From positions 1 through 64,000 of the forward strand of contig CAJQUW010015581.1 of NCBI GenBank assembly GCA_907163375.1: DNA of 64,000 nucleotides, written 5' to 3'. The notes under the pieces were generated by a model. The model ran no database searches. It was not told the origin of the DNA and was given only the letters and a program-made list of their open reading frames with translations. This document shows, one piece after another, positions 46,370-59,149 of this stretch. Position 1 is the stretch's first letter. Every line of letters begins with the position of its first letter. Both the position numbers and the translations under genes were made by a program. Source of the DNA: Prostheceraeus crozeri. Taxonomy: Eukaryota > Platyhelminthes > Polycladida > Euryleptidae.

Positions 46370-48110
46370 ATAATTGGAGTTCATTAACTTTAGTCTGTTT
46401 ACAAGATGATGCCTGTGACAAATTAACATCACCAAGTCTTCTCACAAAAACGAGTTGTTCGGTTAGTGTTCCGATTTGATCGGCAGGGGTTTCTATGCCA
46501 TTTCTGACTAGCATTTGATGTGAACAAACAGCCAGAGAGACAAAATGTTCGCCGATCAAAAGGATTCATTGAGGAATTTTTCCTCTGAGTAGGCCTAGTG
46601 TTAGAGAAAATCGTGAAACTTCACCAAGTCCTCTCACAAAAACCACTTGTTCGGTTGGTGTTCCGATTTGATCGACAGGGCCTTCTATGCATTTCTGGGT
46701 AGTATTTGATGTTTACAACATCATAAAGAGGAGAAATGTTCGCCGATCAAAAGGATTCATTGAGGAATTTTGCTTCTGAGTAGGCCTAGTGTTAGAGAAA
46801 ATCGTGAAACTTCACCAAGTCCTCTCACAAAAATGACTTCTTCGGTTGGTGTTCCGATTTGATCGACAGGGGTTTCTATGCATTTCTGGGTAGTATTTGA
46901 TGTTTACAACATCATAAAGAGGAGAAATGTTCGCCGATCAAAAGGATTCATTGAGGAATTTTTCCTCTGAGTAGGCCTAGTGTTAGAGAAAATCGTGAAA
47001 CTTCACCAAGTCCTCTCACAAAAACGACTTGTTCGGTTGGTGTTCCGATTTGTTCGGTAGGGGTTTCTTTGCATTTCAGAGTAGCATTTGATGTGAACAA
47101 ACAGCTAGAGCGAAGAAATGTCCGCCGATCAAAAGGATTCATTGAGGAATTTTGCCTCTGAGTAGGCCTAGTGTTAGAGAAAATCGTGAAACTTCACCAA
47201 GTCCTCTCACAAAAACGACTTGTTCGGTTGGTGTTCCGATTTGTTCGGTAGGGGTTTCTTTGCATTTCAGAGTAGCATTTGATGTGAACAAACAGCTAGA
47301 GCGAAGAAATGTCCGCCGATCAAAAGGATTCATTGAGGAATTTTGCCTCTGAGTAGGCCTAGTGTTGGAGAAAATCGTGAAACTTCACCAAGTCCTCTCA
47401 CAAAAACCACTTGTTCGGTTGGTGTTCCGATTTGATCGACAGGGCCTTCTATGCATTTCTGGGTAGTATTTGATGTTTACAACATCATAAAGAGGAGAAA
47501 TGTTCGCCGATCAAAAGGATTCATTGAGGAATTTTTCCTCTGAGTAGGCCTAGTGTTAGAGAAAATCGTGAAACTTCACCAAGTCCTCTCACAAAAACGA
47601 CTTGTTCGGTTGGTGTTCCGATTTGTTCGGTAGGGGTTTCTTTGCATTTCAGAGTAGCATTTGATGTGAACAAACAGCTAGAGCGAAGAAATGTCCGCCG
47701 ATCAAAAGGATTCATTGAGGAATTTTGCCTCTGAGTAGGCCTAGTGTTGGAGAAAATCGTGAAACTTCACCAAGTCCTCTCACAAAAACCACTTGTTCGG
47801 TTGGTGTTCCGATTTGATCGACAGGGCCTTCTATGCATTTCTGGGTAGTATTTGATGTTTACAACATCATAAAGAGGAGAAATGTTCGCCGATCAAAAGG
47901 ATTCATTGAGGAAATTGACATTGGAGTAGGCCAACTTGACAAGAAAATCCTGAAATTTCTCCATGTCCTCTCACAAAAACCACTTGTTCGGTTGGTGTTC
48001 CGATTTGATCGGTAGGGGTTTTTTTTGAGTTTCTGTGTAGTATGTGATGCTATTATCTAGATACACTGTAGAAATGTCCGCCGATCAAAAGGATTCATTG
48101 AGGAAATTTA
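46370..48110. repeat. 191-bp tandem array, nine units
   Basis: Nine units of 191-193 bp contain TTCACCAAGTCCTCTCACAA, TTGTTCGGTTGGTGTTCCGA and CCGATCAAAAGGATTCATTG. Two main variants alternate. One has AGTATTTGATGTTTACAACA, the other AGCATTTGATGTGAACAAAC. In order they run B, A, A, B, B, A, B, A, then a diverged ninth. Units four, five and seven are virtually identical, so recent unequal exchange or conversion has acted. The minus strand shows the same 64-codon frame (MNPFDRRTFLRSS...) in three units, each stop overlapping the next start as ATGA, because the period is one base short of 64 codons. Confidence 0.95.
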
Positions 48111-48343
48111 GTTTAAATGTATGAAATTAGGTCGAGAGCAAAAGAAAATTAAAAAAATGACTATTAAAAACTATTAGAAAGTATTTTCCGCAAATTTTCA
48201 TAAATTTCCTGGTGCCATTTGTTGCAATCTGAACATAGGGAAACAATATTCTACATTTCACTGAAGAGTGAGGGACAGGCTGCATTATACATCTGGAAGG
48301 TCCCTTTGAATTATTATTATTGAATAAAATTAATTTATTGAAT
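48111..48343. other. Short spacer
   Basis: AT-rich; contains nothing recognised before the hAT target duplication. Confidence 0.4.
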
Positions 48344-49770
48344 ATCGCAATCAGAGGCGTCGCTAAGGAAACATCATTGGGGGGGGGGGGGTGTTTGCTA
48401 AATTTTACCTGATTTACAACTTAGAGCCAAAATTTGCCTGATTATTGCATACACGCATATTCACACACATTCCAACATGTTTCATGTTTATATCCTACAG
48501 AAGAGGTACCTGCAGTGTTGGATTTGAGGGGAGGGAAAGTGGGGAAGTTCCCCTGCACTGCCTCATCTCATCCCCGGCACTGGAGATGCACCTTCCTTCC
48601 CTGAGGGGGAAGAATATTTCCAGTAGATAGGCTTTACATTGCCTCAACCAGATTGATTGAGCATCAGTTCATTATTTTAGTGAATATGAGCAACATTGAC
48701 AGGCGCAGGCCTAGTTTCCTCACGATTCTTCATAAGCTTAATTGTCTTATCATCAAAAATTGACCTTCTTTGTTCATAAAGATAACAAATAAATTCGAGA
48801 AGCAGAAAGTGCTGAATGAAATAATTAGAAGGTAGCGAAACCATCACAAAAAGAGTGGAATCCAGAATGCTATCTTGATTCTTTCAGGGTCTTGATGACA
48901 ACACACACAGTATTTTATTCATATTAATGTAATAGAACTCTTCACAATCAATAAAATCAAGTTTGGGAACATTGTTTAACTTTCACTCTGTGAATATTGA
49001 CAGAAGCCCGAATTTTGTGAATTCATTATAGGTATAATTACAATAAATTACAGAATGATCATCTGCGGAATGTTTGTGTGGATCTTCACATGCGAGACCT
49101 ACTATGAATTTCTGATGCACAAGGGTATCTACGCACCTTATTTGAAGCATTATTTAACCAAATGCGGGTGGCACCAAATGCATGCATTGGAGAGTCCCTT
49201 TCAAGGATCAAATGGGCCTATCTCCTACTTTTTCCATTTATGGTTCAACTGTTTTCAAAATAATTCGCGGGCGTTCTTAGTGCGAGGATGATAGTGGTGC
49301 TATATGAATCAATGTCCTCTTTCTTTTGATCACCCTTTTTCCGGCTTTGGTTGCAGCGTTGACCCAAAAACTTCCGTTCGAAAGCTTCCCCCTACTGCTA
49401 TCATGCTCAAATCCAACACTAGGTACCTACCTAATCATCTAATCGGTCGGAAATGACGCCTATAAATGAAAAATAATTTAATTGGTGGTTATTTAAGTGG
49501 CCAATGAAATGCCGATGACGTTAAGTTAATTTGTGCGCAATTGGATCCCGTTGTATCGACTGTTAAGGAAATTTTCGACGGTGTTTGCATCGAGAAAGTT
49601 AACACGCTCTTGACAATAAACTTCTACGCACAGAGAAGACGGTGTGCCTTATTCATACCGTGCGCTTTCCGCGGTGCGCGTGTGAATGACTCGGTATGAG
49701 GAAGGTTTGATGAAATCCACCGTAACGATGACGTCATCTCCTCAAGGGACAACGCAATAGCCAGAGCTTA

Positions 49771-50858
49771 CGTGGTGAGATCAAAAATGATTTAGACTCG
49801 ACCAGAAGGAATAATGCTACGACTTAGATATTTCACACTGGATGACTAATGAGTGTATAGGCAACAAATATCGTAATGATAACTTTCATTGATATTTTTT
49901 TCTTTAGTATTTTTATCGATTTTAAATATTTAGTATTTTTCAGCATTTTAGTTGATTTTTGCCATACATTTCCTTTCTTGAAAGTATTTTGACAGATACA
50001 TTTACTTCGAACATGACTTGCATAAACTTCAATAGGGTCTGATTTGTATTCATCAATGTATTCAGTTGTTTTGATTGTTATAACAATCACGAGCAGTACC
50101 GAGTGTGAGTTGTGTTCAAAGGTCAGTTGATGCTGACAATCTTCTGGAACAGATGCGGCATTGTTCATATGGATTTCGTCGACCGACATCAGCGACTGAA
50201 TACCGAGTACTACTGTGCGCAACTTCGTAAAGCTCGTCAAAGTGTTCGAAAACCCCGCAAACAGAATCTTCATCTACTACACGACAACGCGCCCATCCAT
50301 ACTGCAGCGACCACTACAACTGCAATTGAGGACTCAGACTTTCATGTGCTTCCTCATCCCCATAGCTCCGACTTAGCTCCAAGTGACTATTTCCTATTCC
50401 GCTATCTAAAGCATCATCTCAGGGGAGAGCGTTTTGTTAATAGTGAGGATGTGAAAGATGCAGTGATGGAATTTTTCAATTCCAGAAGTCGAGACTTTTT
50501 CCACGAGGCTTTTCGAGAGCTTCCTAAAAGGTGGAGCAAGTGTGTAGAGAATGAGGGGATTACATTGAGAAGAAATGACTTGTATTTACTTTTAAAATTA
50601 ACATTTTGTGGATTAGCTGTTGTACTTTTGTGGCATATATTCAGAGGGAAGTTAAGGAAATGTATGGAAAAAATCAATTAAAATGCTGAAAAATACTAAA
50701 TATTTAAAATCGATAAAAATACTAAAGAAAAAAATATCAATGAAAGTTATCAATACGATATTTGTTGCCTATATACCCATTAGTCATCCAGTGTGAAATA
50801 TCTAAGTCGTAGCATTATTCCTTCTAGTCGAGTCTAAATCATTTTTGATCTCACCACG
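49771..50858 (+). mobile_element. Mariner element with ~200-bp inverted ends
   Basis: TA flanks both sides (49769-49770, 50859-50860). The ends start CGTGGTGAGATCAAAAATGA in both directions. The inverted match continues for about 205 bp (49771-~49977 and ~50655-50858) with only a few differences, far longer than the ~30 bp usual for mariner. The whole is 1,088 bp. The gene between the arms keeps only its C-terminal half. It inserted into the hAT element at 48352-51400. Confidence 0.88.
50112..50681 (+). pseudogene. Mariner transposase, C-terminal half
   Basis: The frame gives FVDRHQRLNTEYYCAQL, the second catalytic box LLHDNAPIHTA and the third PHPHSSDLAPSDYFLF, followed by LKHHLRGERFVNSEDVKDAV and a last helix. 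Between the two aspartates are 33 residues, one fewer than the DD34D standard, so one codon has been lost near the middle. The N-terminal DNA-binding helices and first aspartate are absent; only about 130 non-coding bases separate the left inverted repeat from this piece. The last ~30 codons run into the right inverted repeat. Not functional on its own. Confidence 0.88.
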
Positions 50859-51408
50859 TATATCAATCAACGGTGAAATATACACTACCCAGCTAGGCAG
50901 AATGAGTTGCAGGCGTTTCAGCGTTAGGTGATTCAGTGCCAATATTCACTGGCCACATTATAGGTAAGGTACTGGAATTACATTTCAATTCCACTTAGAT
51001 ATTTTAAATTTAGCAGAGCTAACTCACATCGCCTTATGTTCCAATTTTTAAGAAAATGCGAGGCGACTGTTCCTCCTGCTCGCATATACAGTCATCCCCG
51101 GTGCAGGTCGTTTTCAGCGCGCTATGTTTGACCGCTTTCGCGTGACAAATCAATATCATCAACGGCAACTAACTATATACTTTCTGGTGTCTAGAAAGGG
51201 TGAGAATTTCCCGACATTACGATGTGTTTTTGTGACAAGACGTGTTTTTGTGGCTAAGAACAACGTCAGTGAATATTGGAGCTGAATCGCCGGCAAACCG
51301 GCGGTTTGCCTGAAATTTCTCATTTTACCTGAATCTTTTTATTAATTTCATATTGGGGGGGTGTTACGGTCCCCCACACCCCCCGGTCGCGACGCCTCTG
51401 ATCGCAAT

Positions 51409-52174
51409 AAATCATTAAGCGCATGACTATGATGTCCGACGGACCTCGAAAGCGCTCGCGCCAAAGAGATTTTTGAGTTTTGCTACCACCAGCAAAGGGG
51501 ACCCTCCGGATGTATAATATTCTACATGCAACGAAAGAAAATATCACATTTTTCGGTTTGAGCCTATTGAGTTGATATAGTTAAATTTTGACGTTTTTGA
51601 TGATTTTCTGTAATTTTTAATGGATTATTACTGTACTACAGGCAATAGTAGGCGACAATTATTGCTCTGAAGCCATTTTTACTGCAAAAGCGTCTGATTT
51701 TTTCTGATCGGTATGATCGGCTTGATCGGTCGTGATCGGGTTTTATACCCATTCTATTGCATCCTTGATTGGGGTGTGGAACAACAATATAGAAACTGCG
51801 AAATTTTAAAACTAATCTAATAGTTAAACAAAAGATAATCACAGTCAAATTCACATCAATTTAAAACAGCTACTTTTTATGAAAAAAAAAAAATCACCAA
51901 ATTTTATCAATTTGGTAAAATAATAAAAAAGTTTCTTGTTTGACTACTTAAAAGTACATCAGTTATACAATTTTTCATGGAATATGAATTTAAACTCAGT
52001 ATATTCCTAGAAATGTTCAATAACGATTTCTGTGATAAACCAGTGGTCTCAGTTCTTGATCTCAACTACAATGGCCTCTTTGACGAACAATAGTCTTTAC
52101 ATTACTTAAAAGAAATAAAATATCTGCTATCCCGGCCATTGACACTGCTCCACGCTATATAACAGGCAATCGCA
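51409..52174. other. Spacer, no gene seen
   Basis: Contains repeated GATCGG words near 51710-51740 and otherwise nothing notable. Confidence 0.4.
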
Positions 52175-55100
52175 ACAAGAACGTATGGGTATTCCGTAAA
52201 CGCGTTTATTCCTACCTATTTTCACATGCGTTTTTAGCAACCAATCAAAATCTGTCGAATCTATTTACGAAAAACTGCTCTTCTGATTGGTTCATATTCA
52301 TCGAAACTTTATGGACCATTTCAATTCACAGCAAATGAGCATATAAAATTTCACAACAAATAGTTTGAAGAGTGCAAGTAATATTGAACTTATCAATCGA
52401 ATGATTCGGAATTTGTCAACTTTCCGTCAATGAAAATGATTTCCGATAACTTCTTTAGTACTGAGATCACAGTTTACACAAAAATGACTTGCGCATTCCG
52501 ATATTACCAGAAGTTCGGTGCATGGATGGGTTGCCGATTGATGATTCGCTTTTGATTTGCGGCTTGGTATTGCTCCTTTCTTTGCTATTTCAAAGATCAG
52601 TGGAAATGAGGATACTTGCATGATCAAAGCACCATGTAGCACATGTTGACATTACTTGCAACTTCTTAGCGGAGGACGACAGACTCTGCTTCTTTCTATA
52701 TTCAACAATGTGAATGCTACACTATTTCGGGAGAGAATTTGTATAATGGAGCTCCTTCATGGCTAATTCTCGCCATGATAGCAATATGCGTCGGATAGCA
52801 ACAAATATTTTACACAATGGTAGTGTTAACTGAAATCAAATACAATAACATGCATTCGTAGATCAAATATTGATGTTCTGATGTCTGTGATCATGGCATT
52901 AATAAAGAAAGGGGCGCTCTGTAATATTTTACACAATTTTGTTTAATTACATCATATCTGAAGCGCTCTAGTAACTGTTATTGATACTAAAAAAGCGCTA
53001 AACTTGATTTTTCGGAACACGTGGTTGAAAAATTGCATGGATTATATGGACTATATGCTTTTTGGAGCATTTTCTAATGTAGAACATGCTAGAAGGATTT
53101 TTTTGTGATTGTTTATTTCATTTGACTATCCTACCCACCTCCGGGAGCTATATAAGGCTGATTTAGAAGTTTTTCGACATAGGAAAATTTGAACGAACGC
53201 TAAGGTGAGTGTCGCTTGTCGATCGCTTGTCTATATGACCATTAGACACAGTGGAATATTTTCACATGAACCACTATATCATTAGTTCATTATGTTGCGC
53301 TGCCTTCCTTCCCTCCGCTTGCACAAAAAGTCACAAAATAGATATCTTATGTGATGCCAGAGGAATCGATAGAGTTTTGAGAAAGGTATCTGCGTGAATG
53401 TTACTGAAACTGTGCGAATTGACACTTTCACAGAATATTGTACATTCTATGACTACTTAAAATTTGCGTGTCTACAGAGTTCTAGCTAGTTCCTCCTCTT
53501 GTCACATAGAATCAAATAAAAAGTTAATCCAGTGGGACGCAGATTGACGTCCTTGGCAAAGATGAACATTTCTCTATATTTTCTATGATTATGCAAGAAG
53601 GACGAAGCTCGGAGACATTAATTTCTACATGGAATGTATTGAGGTCATTTCCTGCCATGTTCATGCATCCGTGTCGATGAAGGGAGCATTTTGAGCAATT
53701 TAATTCACAGATTCCCACATTCTCGCATATGTTACCGATCAGAAGCATGATAGCGCGTTAATATCATAGGAAATGCCCTGAACGCATTCCATGCCAAAAA
53801 TTATGACTCTTGGCTTAGTACTTTTCACTTAATCATGGAAAACATGGAAGATTTAATTTCTGCCAAAATCTTCAATCTGCGTCTCTTTGCATTAATCTAT
53901 GTTTTTCTCAGATCGTTTCTTGCAAGAAGAGAAACCAGTTAGAACTCTGCAGACGCACAGATTCGTAACAGACAAATGGTGCACATCATTCTGTAGAAGT
54001 CATTTTCGACCTCGTTCGATACAGAAACTAGCTCTCGCTGCTGGACTAATGCCGGACACAAGGAAAATACTTCCCTCATGTCCTGTCCCTCAAGATCCAA
54101 TATCAAGTAATGAAAAAGAGATAATAATTGTTTATACCCGGAAGCACGCTAAGTCGAACTTTATTTATTCTACTCCCATTCTTTGGTACTTTGGAAAGAA
54201 TGGAGAGTAACTTCCCTCAAAAGTCCTAGGTTTGACGAGACCAAAAGTTTGATTTTTTCGGGCACTGGGTAAGCACTGTAGCAGAAGGTTACAGCGCTGA
54301 TGGAAAAATCGAAGAAGTCACTGCATTTTTTGCAATAAACACCTCACTTTCGGGGCCTGACGGGCGCAAAATTGTCATTAAATTGGAATTTTCATTCTAC
54401 AAGCATATCAAATGTAGGCGTCCAATTGATAGTACAATGTATTCTTATCCGTCAGCATAAAAAATGTTTCCGAATGAAGTGGCATTGGTTAATCGCTGCC
54501 ACGATCAATTCAGGGATGATATCAGTTTTTACGATCCTTGTGTTTTCAACAAAAATTAATTAATGATATTGATATTTATTTTGCCTCAGAAGAAGGCAGG
54601 GTGTTGAAATCAATTATTGCTAGCCTTTTGCTCTATTTTTCACTGGTTTCGTCTTGCTTCATTGTATCGTAAATTTCTGTATAGTGTATGCGCGTCCTCA
54701 TTAAACGCTGCTGTATCAATAATATCATCGAGAAGGAATGAAAACAATAATCTGCGGACACATGTATTCAAAATAATGAAATATGCATGTATTTGCAAAT
54801 ATATCCATAAATATGAGCTATCTCCGTCAGCATTGCATCCCCATCCAAGTAAATTGAGTGAGAGACAGTTGATGACATGCAGATTGGTAGTTCTTTTGGA
54901 GCGGAAACTAATCTACCGGTTCGGAGCAACATCATTGCATTTGAAATAAGACGCATAAATTCGACGTCTTATTGTTCCCATGTTTCGTGAAAATTCTTTA
55001 AATTAGGATTTTTGTGTGGTAGCTAGTGCAAGTCCATGCCTCCTGTGAACCGGGGGGGGGGGAATAATGGTGAGTTGTTGCGCATCTTTCTACGAGATCG

Positions 55101-55589
55101 TACGATACAAATCCTTCCAGATCCGAAATTACAGTTAACCTTCTGAATCACCTGTCTATATATAATGTACAGTTCTTTGAAATGTAGAGTTTTTCCATCA
55201 GTAGGAAAAAGAAATTCCATGACAAAGCACCGTTGCTTCTATTTGTTATGTACACTCATATGTCAAGTATTGCGCATGATCTCAGACACGCGCTTTTCTG
55301 TAAAATCTATTTGCTTAATTTGTATATAACTGTATGTTCTTTAATCGCTGTGACTTCAGAAATGTAGCCATCCAGGTTCCCCAAGATACTGGGATTGCAG
55401 AATCGAACTGCATCTACACAACATATTTGAAATCGCAGCGTTGACTGTCGTTCTGATTCTCAAAGCAGCAGATCGACCAGACAAGTCATAAAACATAAAC
55501 AGGAAAGAGACAATGTGAAGTCATAAGCAGCGTACAAAAAAATGAATTGACGCATCACAAAAAAAGAAAAGGCTATTGCAATGTTTACT

Positions 55590-56345
55590 AACAACTCTGT
55601 ATGACAGTGAACGGATGTCCCACATGCTAGCTGAAAATCACATTCAATCAACTGTCCTGTCCACTCATCCTTCCCATACAGCACTGGAACATAAAACATA
55701 CACCTGCATGTTTTCTCATCAAAAACAATCACTCTCCACAACTCCTCTCTATGAAAACGCATAGAAGTCCCAGACACTAGCTCAAATACATGTCTACTCA
55801 CTCCAACCGTATTCACCATTCCCTGAGGAGCCTGCAGATGCAATTTGATGCACATCTATGCATATTAGATCGAAAATCTGTGTTTTTTCATCAGAAACAC
55901 TCATTCTTCACTAACTACTCTCTACGAAAACGCATAGAAGTCCAAGACACTAGCTCAAAAACACGTTTACTCACCCCAACCCTATTCATCACTCCCTGAG
56001 GAGCCTGTAGATGTAATTTGATGCAGATCTATGCATATTAGATCGAAAATCTGTGTTTTTTCATCAGAAACACTCATTCTACACTAACTACTCTCTATCA
56101 AAACGCATAGAAGTCCCAGACACTAGCTCAAAAACACGTTTACTCACCCCAACCGTATTCATCACTCCCTGAGGAGCCTGCAGATGCAATTTGATGCACA
56201 TCTATGTATATTAGATCGCAAATCTATTTGTTTTTTCATCAGAAACACTCATTCTTCACTAACTACTCTCTATGAAAACGCATAGAAGTCCCAGACACTT
56301 GCTTCTAGAGGGGGCAAGTTTACTCACCCCGAACCCTATTCTTCA
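55590..56345 (+). repeat. 174-bp satellite, forward half (about 4 units)
   Basis: ATAGAAGTCC recurs at 55761, 55934, 56107 and 56283, giving a 173-176-bp period. Each unit includes CGTTTACTCACCCCAACC, CCCTGAGGAGCCTG, TTGATGCACATCTATGCATA and TTTTTTCATCAGAAACACTC. The first copy (55590-55745) is the most diverged. Confidence 0.93.
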
Positions 56346-56364
56346 TAATTTACAAATTCCAGAT

Positions 56365-57795
56365 GTATTTCAATAGAGAGCAGTGGTTAGTGAAGAATGA
56401 GTGGTTTTTGATGAAATAACACATAGATTTTCGATCTACATATGCATAGATGTGCATCACATTACATCTACAGGCTCCTCAGGGAGTGATGAATAGGGTA
56501 GGGGGAGTGGTAAACGTGTTTTTGAGGTAGGTGTGGGACTTTATGCATTTTCATAGAGAGTGTTAGTGAGAATGAGTGTTTTTGATGGAAAAAACACAGA
56601 TTTGATCTAGTATGCATAGTGTGCATCAATTAATCTACAGGCTCCCTCGGAGAGATGAATTGGGGTGGGATGAGTAAACGTGTCTTAGAGTAGTGTCTGG
56701 GACTTTCTATGATTTTCAAAGAGAAGTGGTTAGTGAAGAATGAGTGTTTTTGTTGAAAAAACACATAATTTTCGATCTATATGCATAGATGTGCATCAAA
56801 TTACAGCCTCTACAGGGTTCCTCAGGGAGTGATGAATACGGTTCGGTGTGAGTAAACGTGTCTTAGAGCTAGTGTCTGGGACTTCTATGCGTTGGGATGA
56901 GAGTAGTTAGTGAAGAATGGAGTGTTTTTGATGAATAAAAACACACAGATTTGTCTAATATGCATAGATGGCATTCAAATTACATTCTACAGGTCCTCAG
57001 GAAGTGATGAATACGGTTTCGGGTGGTCAACGTGTTTTGGAGCTAGCGGTGTGGGACTTCTATGCATTTTCATAGAGATAGTTAGTGAGAATGAGGTTTT
57101 TGATGAAAACACACATAGATTTTCGATCTAATATTGATAGATGTGCATCAAATTACATCTACAGGCTCCTCAGGGAGTGTGATGAATTGGGTTGGGCTGA
57201 GTAAACGTGTTTTTGAGCTAGCGTGTGGACTTCTATGCGTTTTTTCAGTAGAGAGTAGTTAGTGATGAATGAGGTTTTGATGGAAAAAACATAGATTTCG
57301 ATCTAATATGCATAGATGTGCATCAAATACATCTTACAGCTCATTCAGGGAGTGATGAATAGGGTGGGGATGAGGGGTAAGTGTTTTTGAGCTAGCGTGT
57401 GGGTTTCTATGCATTTCATAGAGAGTAGTTAGTTAGAGAAAGAATTGAGCTGTTTTTGATGAAAAAAAACACATAGATTTTCGATCTAATATGCATAGAT
57501 CTGCAGCAAATTACATCTACAGGCTCCTCAGGGGAGTGATGAATACGGTTGGGGTGGTAGGTAAACGTGTCTTAGAGCTTGTTGCTATGGGACTTCTATG
57601 CGTTTGAATAAGAGAGTAGTTAGTGGAAGAATGAGTGTTTTTGATTGAAAAAAACATAGGATTTTCGATCTAGTATGCCATAGTGTGAATCAAATTACAT
57701 CTACAGGCTCCTCAGGGGGTGATGAATAGGGTGGTGGTGAGTTAACCGTGTTTTTGAGTAGTGTCTGGGACTTCTATGCGTTTTGATAGAGAGAA
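56365..57795 (-). repeat. 174-bp satellite, inverted half (about 8 units)
   Basis: The same unit continues in the opposite orientation (GGACTTCTATGCGTTTTCAT, CAGGCTCCTCAGGGAGTGAT), with about eight copies at a mean period near 175 bp. Many single-base gains and losses occur here that are absent in the forward half. The switch point lies at 56345-56365 in a short non-satellite sequence. Confidence 0.92.
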
Positions 57796-58099
57796 GTTTG
57801 TATTGCCTATTGCAATTTTCATGCTACAACTTGTTTTTGACGACAGCTGTCAGCTGGTGCCATGTTTATGTTGTTGGTTGGCATAATGGGTTGTTATTTA
57901 GGTTGAGTTTGGGAAATTGTGGGAACCTGTGCGAGGGGAGAACACCTGAGTTTGGTGGGATAACTATCTGCTATTAGTAAATTAATAGATTCGATGCTTA
58001 AGTTGCGATGTATTCCTTTCTTTAATTTGATTGGCTGTCTGAAACGCATGTGAAAATGCATAGGAGTAAAGGTGTTTACGGAGTACCCATACGTACAAG

Positions 58100-59149
58100 C
58101 GTGTCAAAATCTGTATTTAACAGCTGCAACTGGGTTTAAAAAGTGTATAAGTCTGACATTTTATTAATCTACATATCTTAACAACTGCGGGTTACCGAAC
58201 ATTCATTGATTATTAGTGGTATCAATCACAATGTCCCTAGAAATCCGACAATCTGCTCTGTTTAGGCTAGTCAGACTAGAATGGATACGACAACATTCGC
58301 ATAGAGTTTAGATTGTCATAAAGCCGGACATTTCAAAGAGCCAAGAAATGCCTTACACTGTTGCCAAACAATATATATCAAAAATACATTTTAAGGAATA
58401 ATGTATGATGTATAATACACAAGAAGATAGAGATTGCAATACATAATATATGAGGAGCGACAATGTAATTGATATGACTACACATCCAAATGTGGGCTGC
58501 TTGAAATTTATGGAATATATTTCAATTTTTCAACTGAATGAATGCAGTTATGGTGTAAATTCATGTATCTATTTGATTCTTTTCAAAATCATGCGACATC
58601 GAGATCTTTGTTCGAGCTATATCATTGGACCGAATAGCTGAATTGATCATCAACAAAAATGAAAGCATATCATGCACAGTTAAGTCATATATAAACACAG
58701 CAGTCAACACGCATAGAGTAGAAGCAACATGTATATTTACCAGGCAGGCACCATGGAGTAGGGATTCACAGGGTAAGCAAATCATAGAATTGGAAGGATC
58801 AAATATGTGAGAGTCCATGAAGTGGTAATTTATGAATTATCGTAAATAGCGGTTTCGTTTCAAGGATCCTATGAAAGATTGAGCACGCTATTAATTATTT
58901 TCTGGCTTATTTATTAAACCACTCATGCATGCAAGTAATCAGTGATGAGATGATCTTCTGGTTTTCAATAGGGGCTATTGAGACTGAAGGCGCCCGTAGG
59001 ATTGTGAATTGCCCTTCAAGAATATAAAGGTGCCCCTTAAGATTTCGAAGGGTTTTGAGTTTATGAGGTAGCCCTTTTGAGATTGTGAAGGCACCCTTAA
59101 TCAGATTCAAAGTCCAGAATATTTTCAAGCCTCACCATTATTGTGTTGC
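58100..59149. other. Spacer, no gene seen
   Basis: Short frames only. At 58975-59105 the words TTGAAGG and GCCCTT recur irregularly, a small decayed repeat. Confidence 0.4.

Larger units (their letters stand above)
48352..51400. mobile_element. hAT element, 8-bp TSD ATCGCAAT, carrying a mariner
   Basis: Ends read CAGAGGCGTCGC at 48352 and, inwards from 51400, CAGAGGCGTCGC, identical over 12 bases. The eight bases ATCGCAAT are identical at 48344-48351 and 51401-51408. Long G runs follow each end (48372-48390 and about 51355-51384 on the other strand). A mariner (49771-50858) sits inside, so the hAT is older than that mariner. Without it about 1.96 kb remains, with no recognisable hAT transposase, so this copy depends on another for movement. 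Confidence 0.9.
52180..58094. mobile_element. 5.9-kb segment between inverted ends, family unknown
   Basis: The left end (from 52181) reads ACGTATGGGTATTCCGTAAA; the right end, read inwards from 58094, is ACGTATGGGTACTCCGTAAA. Similarity continues for about 55-60 bp through TTTTCACATGCGTTT to CCAATCAAA. Outside both ends stands ACAAG (52175-52179, 58095-58099), a candidate 5-bp duplication, with one odd base on the left. The interior has no recognised transposase. At 53915 an acceptor-like TTTTTCTCAG precedes an open plus-strand stretch of about 95 codons (KWCTSFCRSHFRPRSIQKLA) of unknown nature. The right part is the inverted satellite. The unit may be a large non-autonomous element that picked up the satellite. 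Confidence 0.5.

Noticed and set aside
46948-47715. Repeated 64-codon minus-strand frames as genes
   Set aside because: They are the same satellite unit read three times; the frame follows from the 191-bp period and no domain or promoter supports it.
46370-48110. CRISPR-like array
   Set aside because: Units are ~191 bp without unique spacers, and the genome is eukaryotic; it is a plain tandem satellite.
49833-50273. 146-codon minus-strand frame in the mariner
   Set aside because: It runs through the left inverted repeat and antisense to the transposase; a shadow of the true gene.
55460-55855. 131-codon minus-strand frame
   Set aside because: It overlaps the oldest satellite units and has no recognisable domain.
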